Origin: Nesterenkonia sp. LB17
GTDB taxonomy: Bacteria; Actinomycetota; Actinomycetes; Actinomycetales; Micrococcaceae
NCBI RefSeq assembly: GCF_022565915.1
Contig: NZ_JAJOYX010000001.1
Coordinates: forward strand, 434,001-498,000
Reading direction: 5' to 3'
Length of the DNA: 64,000 nt
Made by a program: the position numbers and the translations under genes
Shown: in pieces, positions 1 through 7,211 of the stretch
Position numbering within the stretch: position 1 is the first letter of the stretch
Layout of the letters: every line of letters starts with the position of its first letter
Notes under the pieces: generated by a model
What the model was told of the DNA's origin: nothing
Seen by the model: the letters and a program-made list of their open reading frames with translations, nothing else
The model's database searches: none

Positions 1-98
1 GTCCTGAACGCGCGGATCATCTCCTGGGCGTGCACGCTCGCGCCCTTGGAGCCGAAGAGACCGATGCCGGGGTCAGCGAGCAGGTAGCCGATCCTCAT
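1..98 (-). CDS. Glycosyltransferase-like protein, N-terminal fragment (runs off window)
   Basis: Only the first ~32 codons are inside the window. The visible N-terminus begins MRIGYLLADPGIGLFGSKGA and continues SVHAQEMI. A first beta strand, a small-residue loop and an HxxE-type helix resemble the start of GT-B (family 4) glycosyltransferases, where this loop binds the acceptor. The ATG (96-98) overlaps the TGA of the upstream gene by 4 bases (ATGA), so it is translationally coupled as the last visible gene of a three-gene minus-strand glycosyltransferase operon. The family assignment rests on a short fragment plus context and is tentative. Confidence 0.5.
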   Translation of the reverse strand, partial: MRIGYLLADPGIGLFGSKGASVHAQEMIRAFR

Positions 99-1453
99 AC
101 CGGCTCCTGCACTGCGGCGAGCCGGTTCTGCGCCGCAGGGGACGCGGGATCGCTGACCAGGGCCTGCAGCCGGCGTGACTGAGCGGCGGAGTCGAAGTTC
201 TGCTCGATCAGGGTGCGCCCGGCCTCGAGCATGCGCAGATGCCCCGGGTCGGTCGTGATCGCCTCGGCCACCGCGGCGGTGAGGGCCGTGACATCCCCGG
301 CGGGGACCAGCCACCCGGTCTCACCGGGGCGGACCACCTCGCCCACGGCTGTCACCTCGGCGGCCACGCAGCGGATGCCGCGCGCCATGGCTTCGAGCAG
401 CACGGTGGGCAGGCCGTCGGCGTTCCCATCGGCCCCGATGACGAACGGGGCCACGAAGACGTCATGAGAGCCCAGCAGCTCAGCCACCTCCTGCTGGGTG
501 CAGGGCCCCAGCAGGCGCACCGAGGATCTCAGCCCGGCGTCGTCGATCTGTTGCTGCAGATGATTCGCCAGGGGCCCGTCCCCCGCGATGTCGGCCTGCA
601 CGTCCAGGCCCTCGTCGCGCAGCCTGGCCACCGCCTCGATGAGCAGATGAAACCCCTTCTTCTCGACCAGCCGGCCGATGCCCAGCAGTCGGGCAGGACG
701 CGGTGGGCTCTCGAGGCTGGGGTCTGGGGCAGGCTGAGTTCCGAGATTCGGTGTGAAGGGGAAGCGAGAGAGCTCCAGGCCGTTGCGCACCAGATGCAGC
801 CGCTGGGCCGCCGCAGGGAATCGGGTGCGCAAGTCGTCGAGGTTGTAGCCGGAGATCGTGATCGCGTGATGAGCCTCCGCCAGCTTCGCCTGGAGCTCAT
901 GCTGGTCCACGTCCTCATGGAAGATGTCCTTGGCATGGGCGGTGAACGAATACGGCAGACCACTGATCCGGCCGGCCAGCCGCGCCACCGTCGTGGCGAT
1001 CGAGGCGAAGTGCGCGTGGAGGTGGGTGACTCCCGCCTGGTGGGCGGCATGGGCCAGACCGACGGCCTGCTGTGCGTCGTCGTGTCCGGCCGCCAGCAGC
1101 TCCGGAAGGCTGCGCTGCAGCCCGGGGGCCAAGGCGGGGGACGCAGCGGCCAGGGCCAGCTGGGCCCACAGCTTCGAGGAGGTGGAGCTGCGCGGCACTT
1201 GGATCACCGGAGCCTTGACCCGGGCCAGCTCCGGATGGAAGCGGGCGTCGGTGCTCGGCCGCAGCGAGAAGATCACGATCTGCTCACCGGCGGCTTCCCT
1301 GGCCAGGATCTCCGAGACGATGAAGGTCTCCGAGAAGCGCGGATACATCTTCAGCACATACCCGACCACGTGATCGCGCGGGACCGCGGGCGTGCCGTTG
1401 CACGGGTCATGGGTCGGTGCGGGGGTTGTCTCGACGGTGTGCTCAACGGACAT
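95..1453 (-). CDS. GT4 glycosyltransferase (colanic-acid/exopolysaccharide type)
   Basis: 452 aa GT-B glycosyltransferase that probably transfers a sugar from a nucleotide-sugar donor in exopolysaccharide or glycolipid synthesis. The N-terminal Rossmann half contains YVLKMYPRFSETFIVSEI (about residues 32-49), the hallmark of the WcaL/colanic-acid-type GT4 subgroup, then HLHAHFAS and FTAHAKDIF. The C-terminal donor domain shows GIGRLVEKKGFHLLIEA, an AGDGP loop and the EX7E-like segment DGLPTVLLEAMARG. It starts 11 bases inside the end of the upstream glycosyltransferase gene and ends in an ATGA overlap with the next gene, so the three form one operon. The acceptor is not predictable from sequence. 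Confidence 0.85.
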   Translation of the reverse strand: MSVEHTVETTPAPTHDPCNGTPAVPRDHVVGYVLKMYPRFSETFIVSEILAREAAGEQIVIFSLRPSTDARFHPELARVKAPVIQVPRSSTSSKLWAQLALAAASPALAPGLQRSLPELLAAGHDDAQQAVGLAHAAHQAGVTHLHAHFASIATTVARLAGRISGLPYSFTAHAKDIFHEDVDQHELQAKLAEAHHAITISGYNLDDLRTRFPAAAQRLHLVRNGLELSRFPFTPNLGTQPAPDPSLESPPRPARLLGIGRLVEKKGFHLLIEAVARLRDEGLDVQADIAGDGPLANHLQQQIDDAGLRSSVRLLGPCTQQEVAELLGSHDVFVAPFVIGADGNADGLPTVLLEAMARGIRCVAAEVTAVGEVVRPGETGWLVPAGDVTALTAAVAEAITTDPGHLRMLEAGRTLIEQNFDSAAQSRRLQALVSDPASPAAQNRLAAVQEPV

Positions 1454-2783
1454 GAGAATTGGACCTCGCTTCGGCAGTTTGGGGAGTCAGGGGTGTGGCG
1501 GCGCAGGGCGCCGGGGACGGCGCGTGGGCACGAGCAGCGGCTGCAGCGCTCGCGGGAGAAGTCACGGGTGCGGGCTGCTGGGTGTGATCGGCAGCCGCGC
1601 GTCGCACCGCCGCGGGTCCGAGCGCCAGCTCCGCGACCGCCAGCGCTCCGATCCGGGTCAGCCCGTCAAGGTCCACCGCGCCGCGGTCGCTGCGCCGGGT
1701 CACCGCGTCGCCGAGCCACCGGCTCAGCGCCGCTGCGCTGAGCTCCCCGGCGGCCAGGATGTCGACGGCGCCCACGGCGGCCAGCGCCCGAGCTCGGCGA
1801 GGCTGCTCCGCCCGATGGGTGGCCCGAGGCACCAGCAGCGCTGGGGTGGTGGTGGCCATGATCTCGGCCGTGGAGTTGTACCCCGCCATGGAGACGACGG
1901 CGGCGGCCTCGCGCACCAGCGCAGGGACATGCGGTGCCAGCCGGGTGACCTGGATGTTGGCGGAGTCTGGGGAGGCAGCGACGGCGCGCTCCACGCTGGT
2001 GTGGTCACCCAGGGGCATCTGTGGTCCGGTGAGGATGATGTGTCGATGCCCGGCCGGGACCCGAGCCTGCGCGGCCGCCAGGGCAAGCCGACCGCCGTCG
2101 GAGCCTCCGCCGACCATGGAGAGCACATAGGGCTCACGAGCACGGACGCTGGAGTCGGAGAGCTCGTCGGTGGGGCGCCCGTGGCTGAGGTAGCCGGTGA
2201 ACCGGGTCCGGGTTGCCAGCGGCTGAGGGATCTCACCGCTGGTGATCGGGTTGTAGATCAGGGGATCCCCGTAGACCCAGACCGCGTGATAGAACTTCGC
2301 GGCGGCAGATGCTCCGCCGATCCGGGCCCATTCGGTGCGAGCGGCAGCGGGGGAGTCCAGCACTTCGCGCATGCCGAGCACGCAGCGGGTGCCTTGGGCA
2401 CGCAGCCAGGCCAGCGAGTCCAGCAGCTCCCCGTCGACCCCGAACGGGTGCCGATCTGCGATGAACAGATCGGGGGACAAGGCCTTGATGGCGGCGGCAG
2501 CGGTGGAGCGGCGCAGCGAGGAGAGCCGCTCATTGCTCACATCGAGGTTCCTGGAGGCGTAGCCCTCAGCGGTGCGGGTGAACCCGGGGAGGACCAGCCA
2601 GTCCCAGCCCTGGGGCAGCGAGTCTGCGGTCGCGTCCGGATGCCCTGCGATCAGCAGTCCGCGCACCGGCTGATCGGTCAGCCGCGGGAGGTCTGCGGCG
2701 AGGGCGTGGGCGAGGGCCCGGTTGCGGCGGGCGTGGCCCAGTCCGACTGAGTCGTGTGAATAGAGGACTGCGGTGATGCTCAT
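1443..2783 (-). CDS. MurG-like (GT28-type) predicted glycosyltransferase
   Basis: 446 aa. The N-terminus (VLYSHDSVGLGHARRNRALA) has the GxGHxxR loop typical of MurG/GT28-like GT-B enzymes. A C-terminal half with SMVGGGSDGG and VVSMAGYNSTAEIMATTTPALLVPR matches the donor-binding domain (GYNS-E motif). It is the first gene of the minus-strand operon. The C-terminal ~50 residues are Ala/Pro rich and probably disordered. The start codon at 2783 has no clear Shine-Dalgarno. Substrate unknown; the partnership with two GT4 enzymes suggests surface polysaccharide or glycolipid assembly. Confidence 0.75.
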   Translation of the reverse strand: MSITAVLYSHDSVGLGHARRNRALAHALAADLPRLTDQPVRGLLIAGHPDATADSLPQGWDWLVLPGFTRTAEGYASRNLDVSNERLSSLRRSTAAAAIKALSPDLFIADRHPFGVDGELLDSLAWLRAQGTRCVLGMREVLDSPAAARTEWARIGGASAAAKFYHAVWVYGDPLIYNPITSGEIPQPLATRTRFTGYLSHGRPTDELSDSSVRAREPYVLSMVGGGSDGGRLALAAAQARVPAGHRHIILTGPQMPLGDHTSVERAVAASPDSANIQVTRLAPHVPALVREAAAVVSMAGYNSTAEIMATTTPALLVPRATHRAEQPRRARALAAVGAVDILAAGELSAAALSRWLGDAVTRRSDRGAVDLDGLTRIGALAVAELALGPAAVRRAAADHTQQPAPVTSPASAAAAARAHAPSPAPCAATPLTPQTAEARSNSHVR

Positions 2784-2817
2784 GGAAGACCACTCTGGTC
2801 ACCGCAGGTGAAGCAAC

Positions 2818-2868
2818 GATGAGACCAGGATGAGAGTCTCTTCCGAGTTCTCTCATCCTGATCTCATC
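2818..2868. repeat. 18-bp inverted repeat between DUF1844 gene and glycosyltransferase operon
   Basis: Arms 2818-2835 (gatgagaccaggatgaga) and 2851-2868 are inverted with a single mismatch and a 15-nt loop. No T-tract follows on either strand. It lies downstream of the DUF1844 stop and within the upstream region of the glycosyltransferase operon, so it may be a Rho-independent-like pause or terminator, or an operator for the operon. Confidence 0.5.
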
Positions 2869-2885
2869 TGGTTCTCATGAAAGGG

Positions 2886-3266
2886 TCAGTTGACCGGGCC
2901 GGTCCACTTCTCGCCGGGACCCTTCCCGGGTGCATCCGGGACGGTGGACTCTTCGCGGAAGGCGAGCTGGAGCGAGCGCAGCCCGTCGCGCAGCGGCGCG
3001 GCGTGGGTCGAGCCGACCTCGGGGGCGGCGGCGGTGATCAGACCTGCAAGGGCGGTGATCAGCTTGCGGGCCTCATCGAGGTCCTTGAGCTCCTCCGCCT
3101 TGGGGTCATCGGCGAGGCCGGTCTTGACCGCGGCGGCACTCATCAGGTGCACGGCGACGGTGTTGATCAGCTCCACCGCGGGCACCTCGGAGATGTCGCG
3201 GGACCGCTGGTTGACCGCCTGGGCGAGATCGGGATTCTCGGCGTGGTTATTCTGCTCACTCTGCAT
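2886..3266 (-). CDS. DUF1844 family protein
   Basis: 126 aa cytoplasmic protein of the DUF1844 family, which is conserved in actinobacteria beside infC and elsewhere; its biochemical function is unknown. The core (about residues 25-105) includes [20 protein letters not shown], typical of the family (a conserved 'hhMsaAahhLGL'-like helix), and an acidic [13 protein letters not shown] helix. The C-terminus is charged. It is divergent from infC with about 135 bp between the two starts. No Shine-Dalgarno is evident at the ATG. Confidence 0.8.
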   Translation of the reverse strand: MQSEQNNHAENPDLAQAVNQRSRDISEVPAVELINTVAVHLMSAAAVKTGLADDPKAEELKDLDEARKLITALAGLITAAAPEVGSTHAAPLRDGLRSLQLAFREESTVPDAPGKGPGEKWTGPVN

Positions 3267-3401
3267 GCTGGTAAGCTTGTCACAGTCTCATCGGCCGCGC
3301 TAAACGCACTCAACACGGCGATCACCTCCCAGTTGAGCTCATTGGGCGCACTGGCCGGTGACTCCCCATTCACCGAATTCCTCACAACAGGAGCTAGACA
3401 G

Positions 3402-4112
3402 ATCAGCGAACCACGCATCAACGAACGCATCCGCGTACCAGAAGTCCGCCTTGTCGGCCCCCAGGGGGAGCAGGTGGGCGTCGTGCGCATTGAAGACGCC
3501 CTGCGTCTCGCCACTGAGTCCGATCTGGATCTGGTAGAGGTTGCGCCCCAGGCCAAACCTCCCGTCTGCAAGCTGATGGATTTCGGCAAGTACAAATACG
3601 AGGCAGCGGTCAAGGCTCGTGAATCACGGAAGAACCAGAGCACCACGGTGCTCAAGGAGGTCCGTTTCCGGCTGAAGATCGATGACCACGACTACAACAC
3701 CAAGGTCGGTCACGCCCGTCGCTTCCTCGATGCCGGCGACAAGGTCAAGGCCATGATCCAGTTCCGCGGTCGTGAGCAGCAGCGCCCCGAGATGGGTGTT
3801 CGCCTCCTGCAGCGCTTCTCCCAGGACGTCGCCGACCTCGGCGCCGTGGAATCCTCCCCGCGCCAGGACGGCCGCCACATGGTGATGGTCGTCGGTCCGC
3901 TCAAGACCAAGGCCGAGGCCAAGGCGATGGCGAAGAACCAGGCCAAGAAGGAGGAGCCGACCGAGGCTGACGCCGAGGCCGAGGCTCCCAAGGTGAAGAA
4001 CGAGCGCCGCTCGCGGAAGAACGCGGAGCGCCTGCCCACGGAGAAGAAGGACGCGACCCCGCTCTCGAACTCCATGGCCGATTATCTGCCGGATGAGCTG
4101 AAGAACCTCTAG
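3402..4112 (+). CDS. infC: Translation initiation factor IF-3 (ATC start)
   Basis: IF-3, about 236 aa, binds the 30S subunit and checks start-codon/initiator-tRNA pairing. The recognisable N-domain starts at [18 protein letters not shown] and includes [20 protein letters not shown]; the C-domain has [15 protein letters not shown]. The only well-spaced Shine-Dalgarno (AGGAG, 3389-3393) sits 8 nt before ATC at 3402. No ATG or GTG is placed to start the conserved domain, so ATC is chosen; IF-3 genes commonly use a rare start for autoregulation by IF-3. A Lys/Glu-rich tail of about 55 residues extends the protein, as in other Micrococcaceae. First gene of infC-rpmI-rplT. Confidence 0.93.
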   Translation: MSEPRINERIRVPEVRLVGPQGEQVGVVRIEDALRLATESDLDLVEVAPQAKPPVCKLMDFGKYKYEAAVKARESRKNQSTTVLKEVRFRLKIDDHDYNTKVGHARRFLDAGDKVKAMIQFRGREQQRPEMGVRLLQRFSQDVADLGAVESSPRQDGRHMVMVVGPLKTKAEAKAMAKNQAKKEEPTEADAEAEAPKVKNERRSRKNAERLPTEKKDATPLSNSMADYLPDELKNL

Positions 4113-4138
4113 AGGCCTTCTCTCCTCACGGTGAACCC

Positions 4139-4170
4139 GCGCACCATTCTCATGACGTAGACTGGTGCGC
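4139..4170 (+). other. Stem-loop in infC-rpmI intergenic leader with TAGACT hexamer
   Basis: GCGCACCA (4139-4146) pairs perfectly with TGGTGCGC (4163-4170) around a 16-nt loop. The hexamer TAGACT (4158-4163), which resembles -10 elements elsewhere in this window, lies in the loop and 3' arm. The element starts 26 nt after the infC stop and could be an internal promoter for rpmI-rplT or an mRNA processing/attenuation structure. No good -35 is visible. Confidence 0.4.
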
Positions 4171-4369
4171 TGGTTTGTGTGACAGCGCTGCAAGGTGCTG
4201 TCGCCACCACCCAAAAGGGGTCTGATGCGTGGATCTCCGTCGCTGCGAGAGCAGCCTCGGCCGCGCGTCGATGACCCACCTCTGCGCCGCCGCGTCAGCA
4301 GATGAGCTTCGGCTCGTCGCTGGAGAGCACAGGCGTTGCAGGTCCGAACGACATAAGGAGAACGGCACC

Positions 4370-4564
4370 ATGCCGAAGATGAAGACCCACAGCGGGGCCA
4401 AGAAGCGGTTCAAGCTGACCGGTTCTGGCAAGCTCAAGCGCCAGCAGGCCAACCGTCGCCACTACCTGGAGCACAAGTCTTCACGCCTGAAGCGCCGCCT
4501 GGCCGGGGACCAACTGGTCACCAAGGCTGACGAGAAGCGCATCAAGCGGATGCTGGGCATCTGA
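4370..4564 (+). CDS. rpmI: 50S ribosomal protein bL35
   Basis: 64 aa, the usual length of bL35. The start is fixed by [20 protein letters not shown], the invariant family N-terminus, with Shine-Dalgarno AAGGAG at 4355-4360. Highly basic throughout, ending KRIKRMLGI. It is a component of the large ribosomal subunit and lies 257 bp after infC and 49 bp before rplT, the standard infC-rpmI-rplT order. An upstream extension of the open frame to 4229 is leader sequence, not protein. Confidence 0.97.
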   Translation: MPKMKTHSGAKKRFKLTGSGKLKRQQANRRHYLEHKSSRLKRRLAGDQLVTKADEKRIKRMLGI

Positions 4565-4613
4565 GCCTCAGCACTTTCATCACCGAAGACTTTAAGACTC
4601 AAGGAGATATCAC

Positions 4614-4994
4614 GTGGCACGTGTAAAGAGGGCCGTCAATGGCCATAAGAAGCGCCGCAAGGTCCTAGACAGGGCCTCCGGCTACCGCGGACAGCGCTCA
4701 CGCCTCTACCGCAAGGCAAAAGAGCAGCTGCTGCACTCGTACGTCTACAACTACCAGCACCGCAAGAAGCGCAAGGGTGACTTCCGCCGCCTGTGGATCC
4801 AGCGCATCAATGCCGCTGCCCGCTCGCACGGGATGACCTACAACCGCTTCATCCAGGGCCTGAAGGCCGCTGGAGTCGAGGTTGATCGTCGCATGCTTGC
4901 TGAGCTGGCCGTCTACGACGCCAACTCATTCGGCGTTCTGGTCGAGACCGCCCGCAAGGCGCTCCCGCAGGACGTCAACGCCGCTCGAGTCTGA
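4614..4994 (+). CDS. rplT: 50S ribosomal protein bL20
   Basis: 126 aa bL20, a 23S rRNA-binding protein needed for early 50S assembly. Starts at GTG 4614 ([18 protein letters not shown]) with AAGGAG at 4601-4606, 7 nt upstream. The long basic N-terminal helix ([19 protein letters not shown]) and globular C-domain ([20 protein letters not shown]) are both present and full length. In many bacteria bL20 represses its own operon. Followed by a clear terminator. Confidence 0.97.
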   Translation: MARVKRAVNGHKKRRKVLDRASGYRGQRSRLYRKAKEQLLHSYVYNYQHRKKRKGDFRRLWIQRINAAARSHGMTYNRFIQGLKAAGVEVDRRMLAELAVYDANSFGVLVETARKALPQDVNAARV

Positions 4995-5010
4995 CTCGAC
5001 GCAGTGTGAC

Positions 5011-5050
5011 AGAAGGCGCCGTCTCCTCACCGGGGGCGGCGCCTTCTTTG
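5011..5050 (+). terminator. Rho-independent terminator of infC-rpmI-rplT
   Basis: Perfect 11-bp stem AGAAGGCGCCG (5011-5021) / CGGCGCCTTCT (5037-5047), 15-nt loop, followed by a short T-rich stretch, 16 nt after the rplT stop. Confidence 0.85.
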
Positions 5051-5160
5051 TGCCAGCACCGCTGGCGAAGCACCATTCACGCAGCACCTGCTCCACCGTG
5101 CTGAACCTATGAGCACCCCGAGATGCATGAGCAGTCCATTCAGCAGGAGAAGAGAGAATC

Positions 5161-6132
5161 ATGTCCCAGCACACCGACCCCGAGCTCGTCGACAACCCGA
5201 AGTCTGACCGCGTCCGCCGCGTGGCGGCTCTTGCCGGGCGGTCCGCGCGCCACAAGCAGGGACTCTTCCTGGCCGAGGGGCCCCAGCCGGTCCGCGAGGC
5301 GCTGACGATCTGGCTGCGCCAGTGGGAGCAGGAACAGGGCCCGCAGCCCTTCCCCGAACTGGACGCTCTCTTCTTCGATCCCGCAGCCCTGGAGCGCCAC
5401 CCCGATGTGCTCGCGCTGCTGGACCGGATGCGCGGGGTGCTCTTCAACCCCGAGACTCAGCTGCCCTCGAACGCCCGGGTCTTTCTGCGCGAAGCCACTC
5501 CGGAGGCGCTGCGCGCAATGGGCGACGCCGAGACCTCCCAGGGCATGCTTGCGGTCTGCCGCATCCCCGCTGTCTCCACCCGGCGAGAAGCTCTGGACGC
5601 CCAGCTCGAGCAGATCGCCCAGGGTGCCGGGCAGGTCGCGGCCATGCTTCGGCTGCAGGACCCGGGCAACGCCGGCACGATCATCCGCACCGCGGATGCC
5701 GCCGGTGCCGGCGCCGTCGTGCTCTCGGCGGGGACCGTGGATCCGTGGAGCCCCAAGGTCGTCCGCTCCGCCGCGGGCTCACACTTCCACGTGCCGATCT
5801 TCACCGGGGTCGAACCGGCCGACCTGACCGAGGCGGCCCGCGCCAAGGGCTTCCAGGTGCTCGCCGCCGATGGCCGGGGTGAGACCCAGCTCGCCGAGCT
5901 GGCCAACCCCGCGGCCCCCACCCTGTGGCTGTTCGGCCACGAGGCCCACGGACTGACCCACGCTGAGCGCGAGCTCGCCGATCACCGCGTGGCGATCCCG
6001 CTCTTCGGAGCTGCCGAATCATTGAACGTGGCCACCGCGGCCACGGTCTGCATGTACTCCACCGCGATGGCTCAGCACGCGCTCTCGGCCGAGGCCACTT
6101 CCGACGCCGGAGAGAGCGCGCCCACGGCATGA
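5161..6132 (+). CDS. TrmH/SpoU-family RNA 2'-O-methyltransferase
   Basis: 323 aa SPOUT methyltransferase that uses SAM to methylate ribose 2'-OH in rRNA or tRNA. The N-terminal substrate-binding domain (about 1-120) has KSDRVRRVAALAGRSARHK and FLAEGPQPVREAL. The C-terminal knotted domain shows motif 1 (LQDPGNAGTIIRTADAAG), motif 2 (LWLFGHEAHGL; His where family members usually have Asn) and motif 3 (IPLFGAAESLNVATAA). In actinobacteria this gene often sits between rplT and pheS. Its ATG follows a GGAGAAGAGAG Shine-Dalgarno region. The 3' end overlaps the next gene by 4 bases. Confidence 0.9.
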   Translation: MSQHTDPELVDNPKSDRVRRVAALAGRSARHKQGLFLAEGPQPVREALTIWLRQWEQEQGPQPFPELDALFFDPAALERHPDVLALLDRMRGVLFNPETQLPSNARVFLREATPEALRAMGDAETSQGMLAVCRIPAVSTRREALDAQLEQIAQGAGQVAAMLRLQDPGNAGTIIRTADAAGAGAVVLSAGTVDPWSPKVVRSAAGSHFHVPIFTGVEPADLTEAARAKGFQVLAADGRGETQLAELANPAAPTLWLFGHEAHGLTHAERELADHRVAIPLFGAAESLNVATAATVCMYSTAMAQHALSAEATSDAGESAPTA

Positions 6133-6434
6133 GCAGGGAGGCCGAGAACACCGGCTTCGACTGCATCCACTGCGGGCAGCCGATTCCCAGACAGCTCGGC
6201 GGCAGCTACCGGAACCACTGCCCGCGCTGCCTGTACTCCCGGCATGTGGACATCACCCCGGGCGATCGCGCCGCCGACTGTGGGGCGGCGATGGAACCCA
6301 TCGGGGTGGACCACACCGGCAAGAAGGGCTTCCTGCTGCTCCACCGCTGCACCCGGTGCGGACAGGTGGATCGGAACCGGCTCGCACCGGATGATGACAT
6401 GGACCGGGTCATCGAGCTCCAGCGCCCGCATTGA
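6129..6434 (+). CDS. RNHCP domain zinc-binding protein
   Basis: 101 aa. Contains the RNHCP family signature at about residues 27-34 (YRNHCPRC) with CIHCGQ upstream and HRCTRCGQVDRNR downstream, giving several Cys/His pairs expected to bind zinc. Function unknown. The ATG overlaps the methyltransferase stop (ATGA), so the two are translationally coupled; in this context an RNA-related role is a reasonable inference only. Confidence 0.85.
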   Translation: MSREAENTGFDCIHCGQPIPRQLGGSYRNHCPRCLYSRHVDITPGDRAADCGAAMEPIGVDHTGKKGFLLLHRCTRCGQVDRNRLAPDDDMDRVIELQRPH

Positions 6435-6474
6435 CTCAGTGCTGCATCATCCCTCTTGGTCGGCGCCGTCCGGT

Positions 6475-7131
6475 TCAGCCGCGCTGGTTGGTGAAGGCGA
6501 TCCCTGAGGCGCCCCGGCGGTGCGAGCCCACCAGGTGGGTGTCCACCATCCCGATGGCCTCCATCAGGGCGAAAGCGGTGGTGGGACCGACGAACCGGAA
6601 CCCTTCCGCCTTGAGCCGCCTGGCCAGGGCTTCTGACTCCGCTGACCGGGTGGGCACCTGCTCCATCGTCTGCGGCACGGGGGTCTGCTCGGGCTTGTAG
6701 GACCAGATCAGCGCGGACAGGCCACCGCGGTCACGCAGCGCCAGGGTGGCCCGGGCATTGCCGATGGTCGCGGTGATCTTCCCGCGGTGACGGATGATCC
6801 CGGCGTCGTCGAGCAGCCGCAGGATGTCCTCCTCGGCGTAGTCCGCGACCACCTCGGGATCGAACCCGGCGAAGGCGGCACGGAAGTTCTCCCGCTTGAC
6901 CAGGATGGTGGACCAGGAGAGGCCGGCCTGAAACCCCTCCAGGCTCAGCCGTTCGAAGAGGCCGTGCTCGGCACGGATCGGCATCCCCCATTCGGTGTCG
7001 TAGTAGCGCAGCATCATCTCGCTGCCGAGCGCCCAGGGTGTGCGGGGCAGACCGTCGGGGCCGATCGCGGGTCCGGAGGTCATCGCAGAGGTCGTCGCAG
7101 GAGTCGTCTCGGGGGTCGCGTCAGAAGTCAC
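6475..7131 (-). CDS. tag: DNA-3-methyladenine glycosylase I
   Basis: 218 aa if started at GTG 7131. Tag excises 3-methyladenine from alkylated DNA (base excision repair). Family motifs: YYDTEWGMPI near the N-terminus, FERLSLEGFQAGLSWSTIL, RHRGKITATIGNAR, and FRFVGPTTAFALMEAIGMVDTH. Start choice: longer frames run into the divergent peptidase promoter, while GTG 7131 has TACCCT (7138-7143, minus strand) exactly 6 nt upstream, the leaderless arrangement seen at many genes here. ATG 7083 would also retain the whole domain. Convergent with the RNHCP gene, 40 bp gap. Confidence 0.9.
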   Translation of the reverse strand: MTSDATPETTPATTSAMTSGPAIGPDGLPRTPWALGSEMMLRYYDTEWGMPIRAEHGLFERLSLEGFQAGLSWSTILVKRENFRAAFAGFDPEVVADYAEEDILRLLDDAGIIRHRGKITATIGNARATLALRDRGGLSALIWSYKPEQTPVPQTMEQVPTRSAESEALARRLKAEGFRFVGPTTAFALMEAIGMVDTHLVGSHRRGASGIAFTNQRG

Positions 7132-7137
7132 AGCACC

Positions 7138-7143
7138 AGGGTA
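7138..7143 (-). promoter_or_regulatory. Putative -10 (TACCCT) for leaderless tag
   Basis: TACCCT on the minus strand, 6 nt before GTG 7131; no Shine-Dalgarno is present. Part of the TANNNT-6-start pattern in this window. Confidence 0.45.
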
Positions 7144-7168
7144 GCGCTGTCCACCACGCCGGTAGTTG

Positions 7169-7174
7169 TACAAT
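7169..7174 (+). promoter_or_regulatory. Putative -10 (TACAAT) for S9 peptidase gene
   Basis: TACAAT matches the sigma-70-type -10 at 5 of 6 positions and lies 38 bp before ATG 7212. The -35 is weak. Confidence 0.4.
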
Positions 7175-7211
7175 GCAACCATATGCTGGCGGTCGCTGGT
7201 AGAACAGCACC

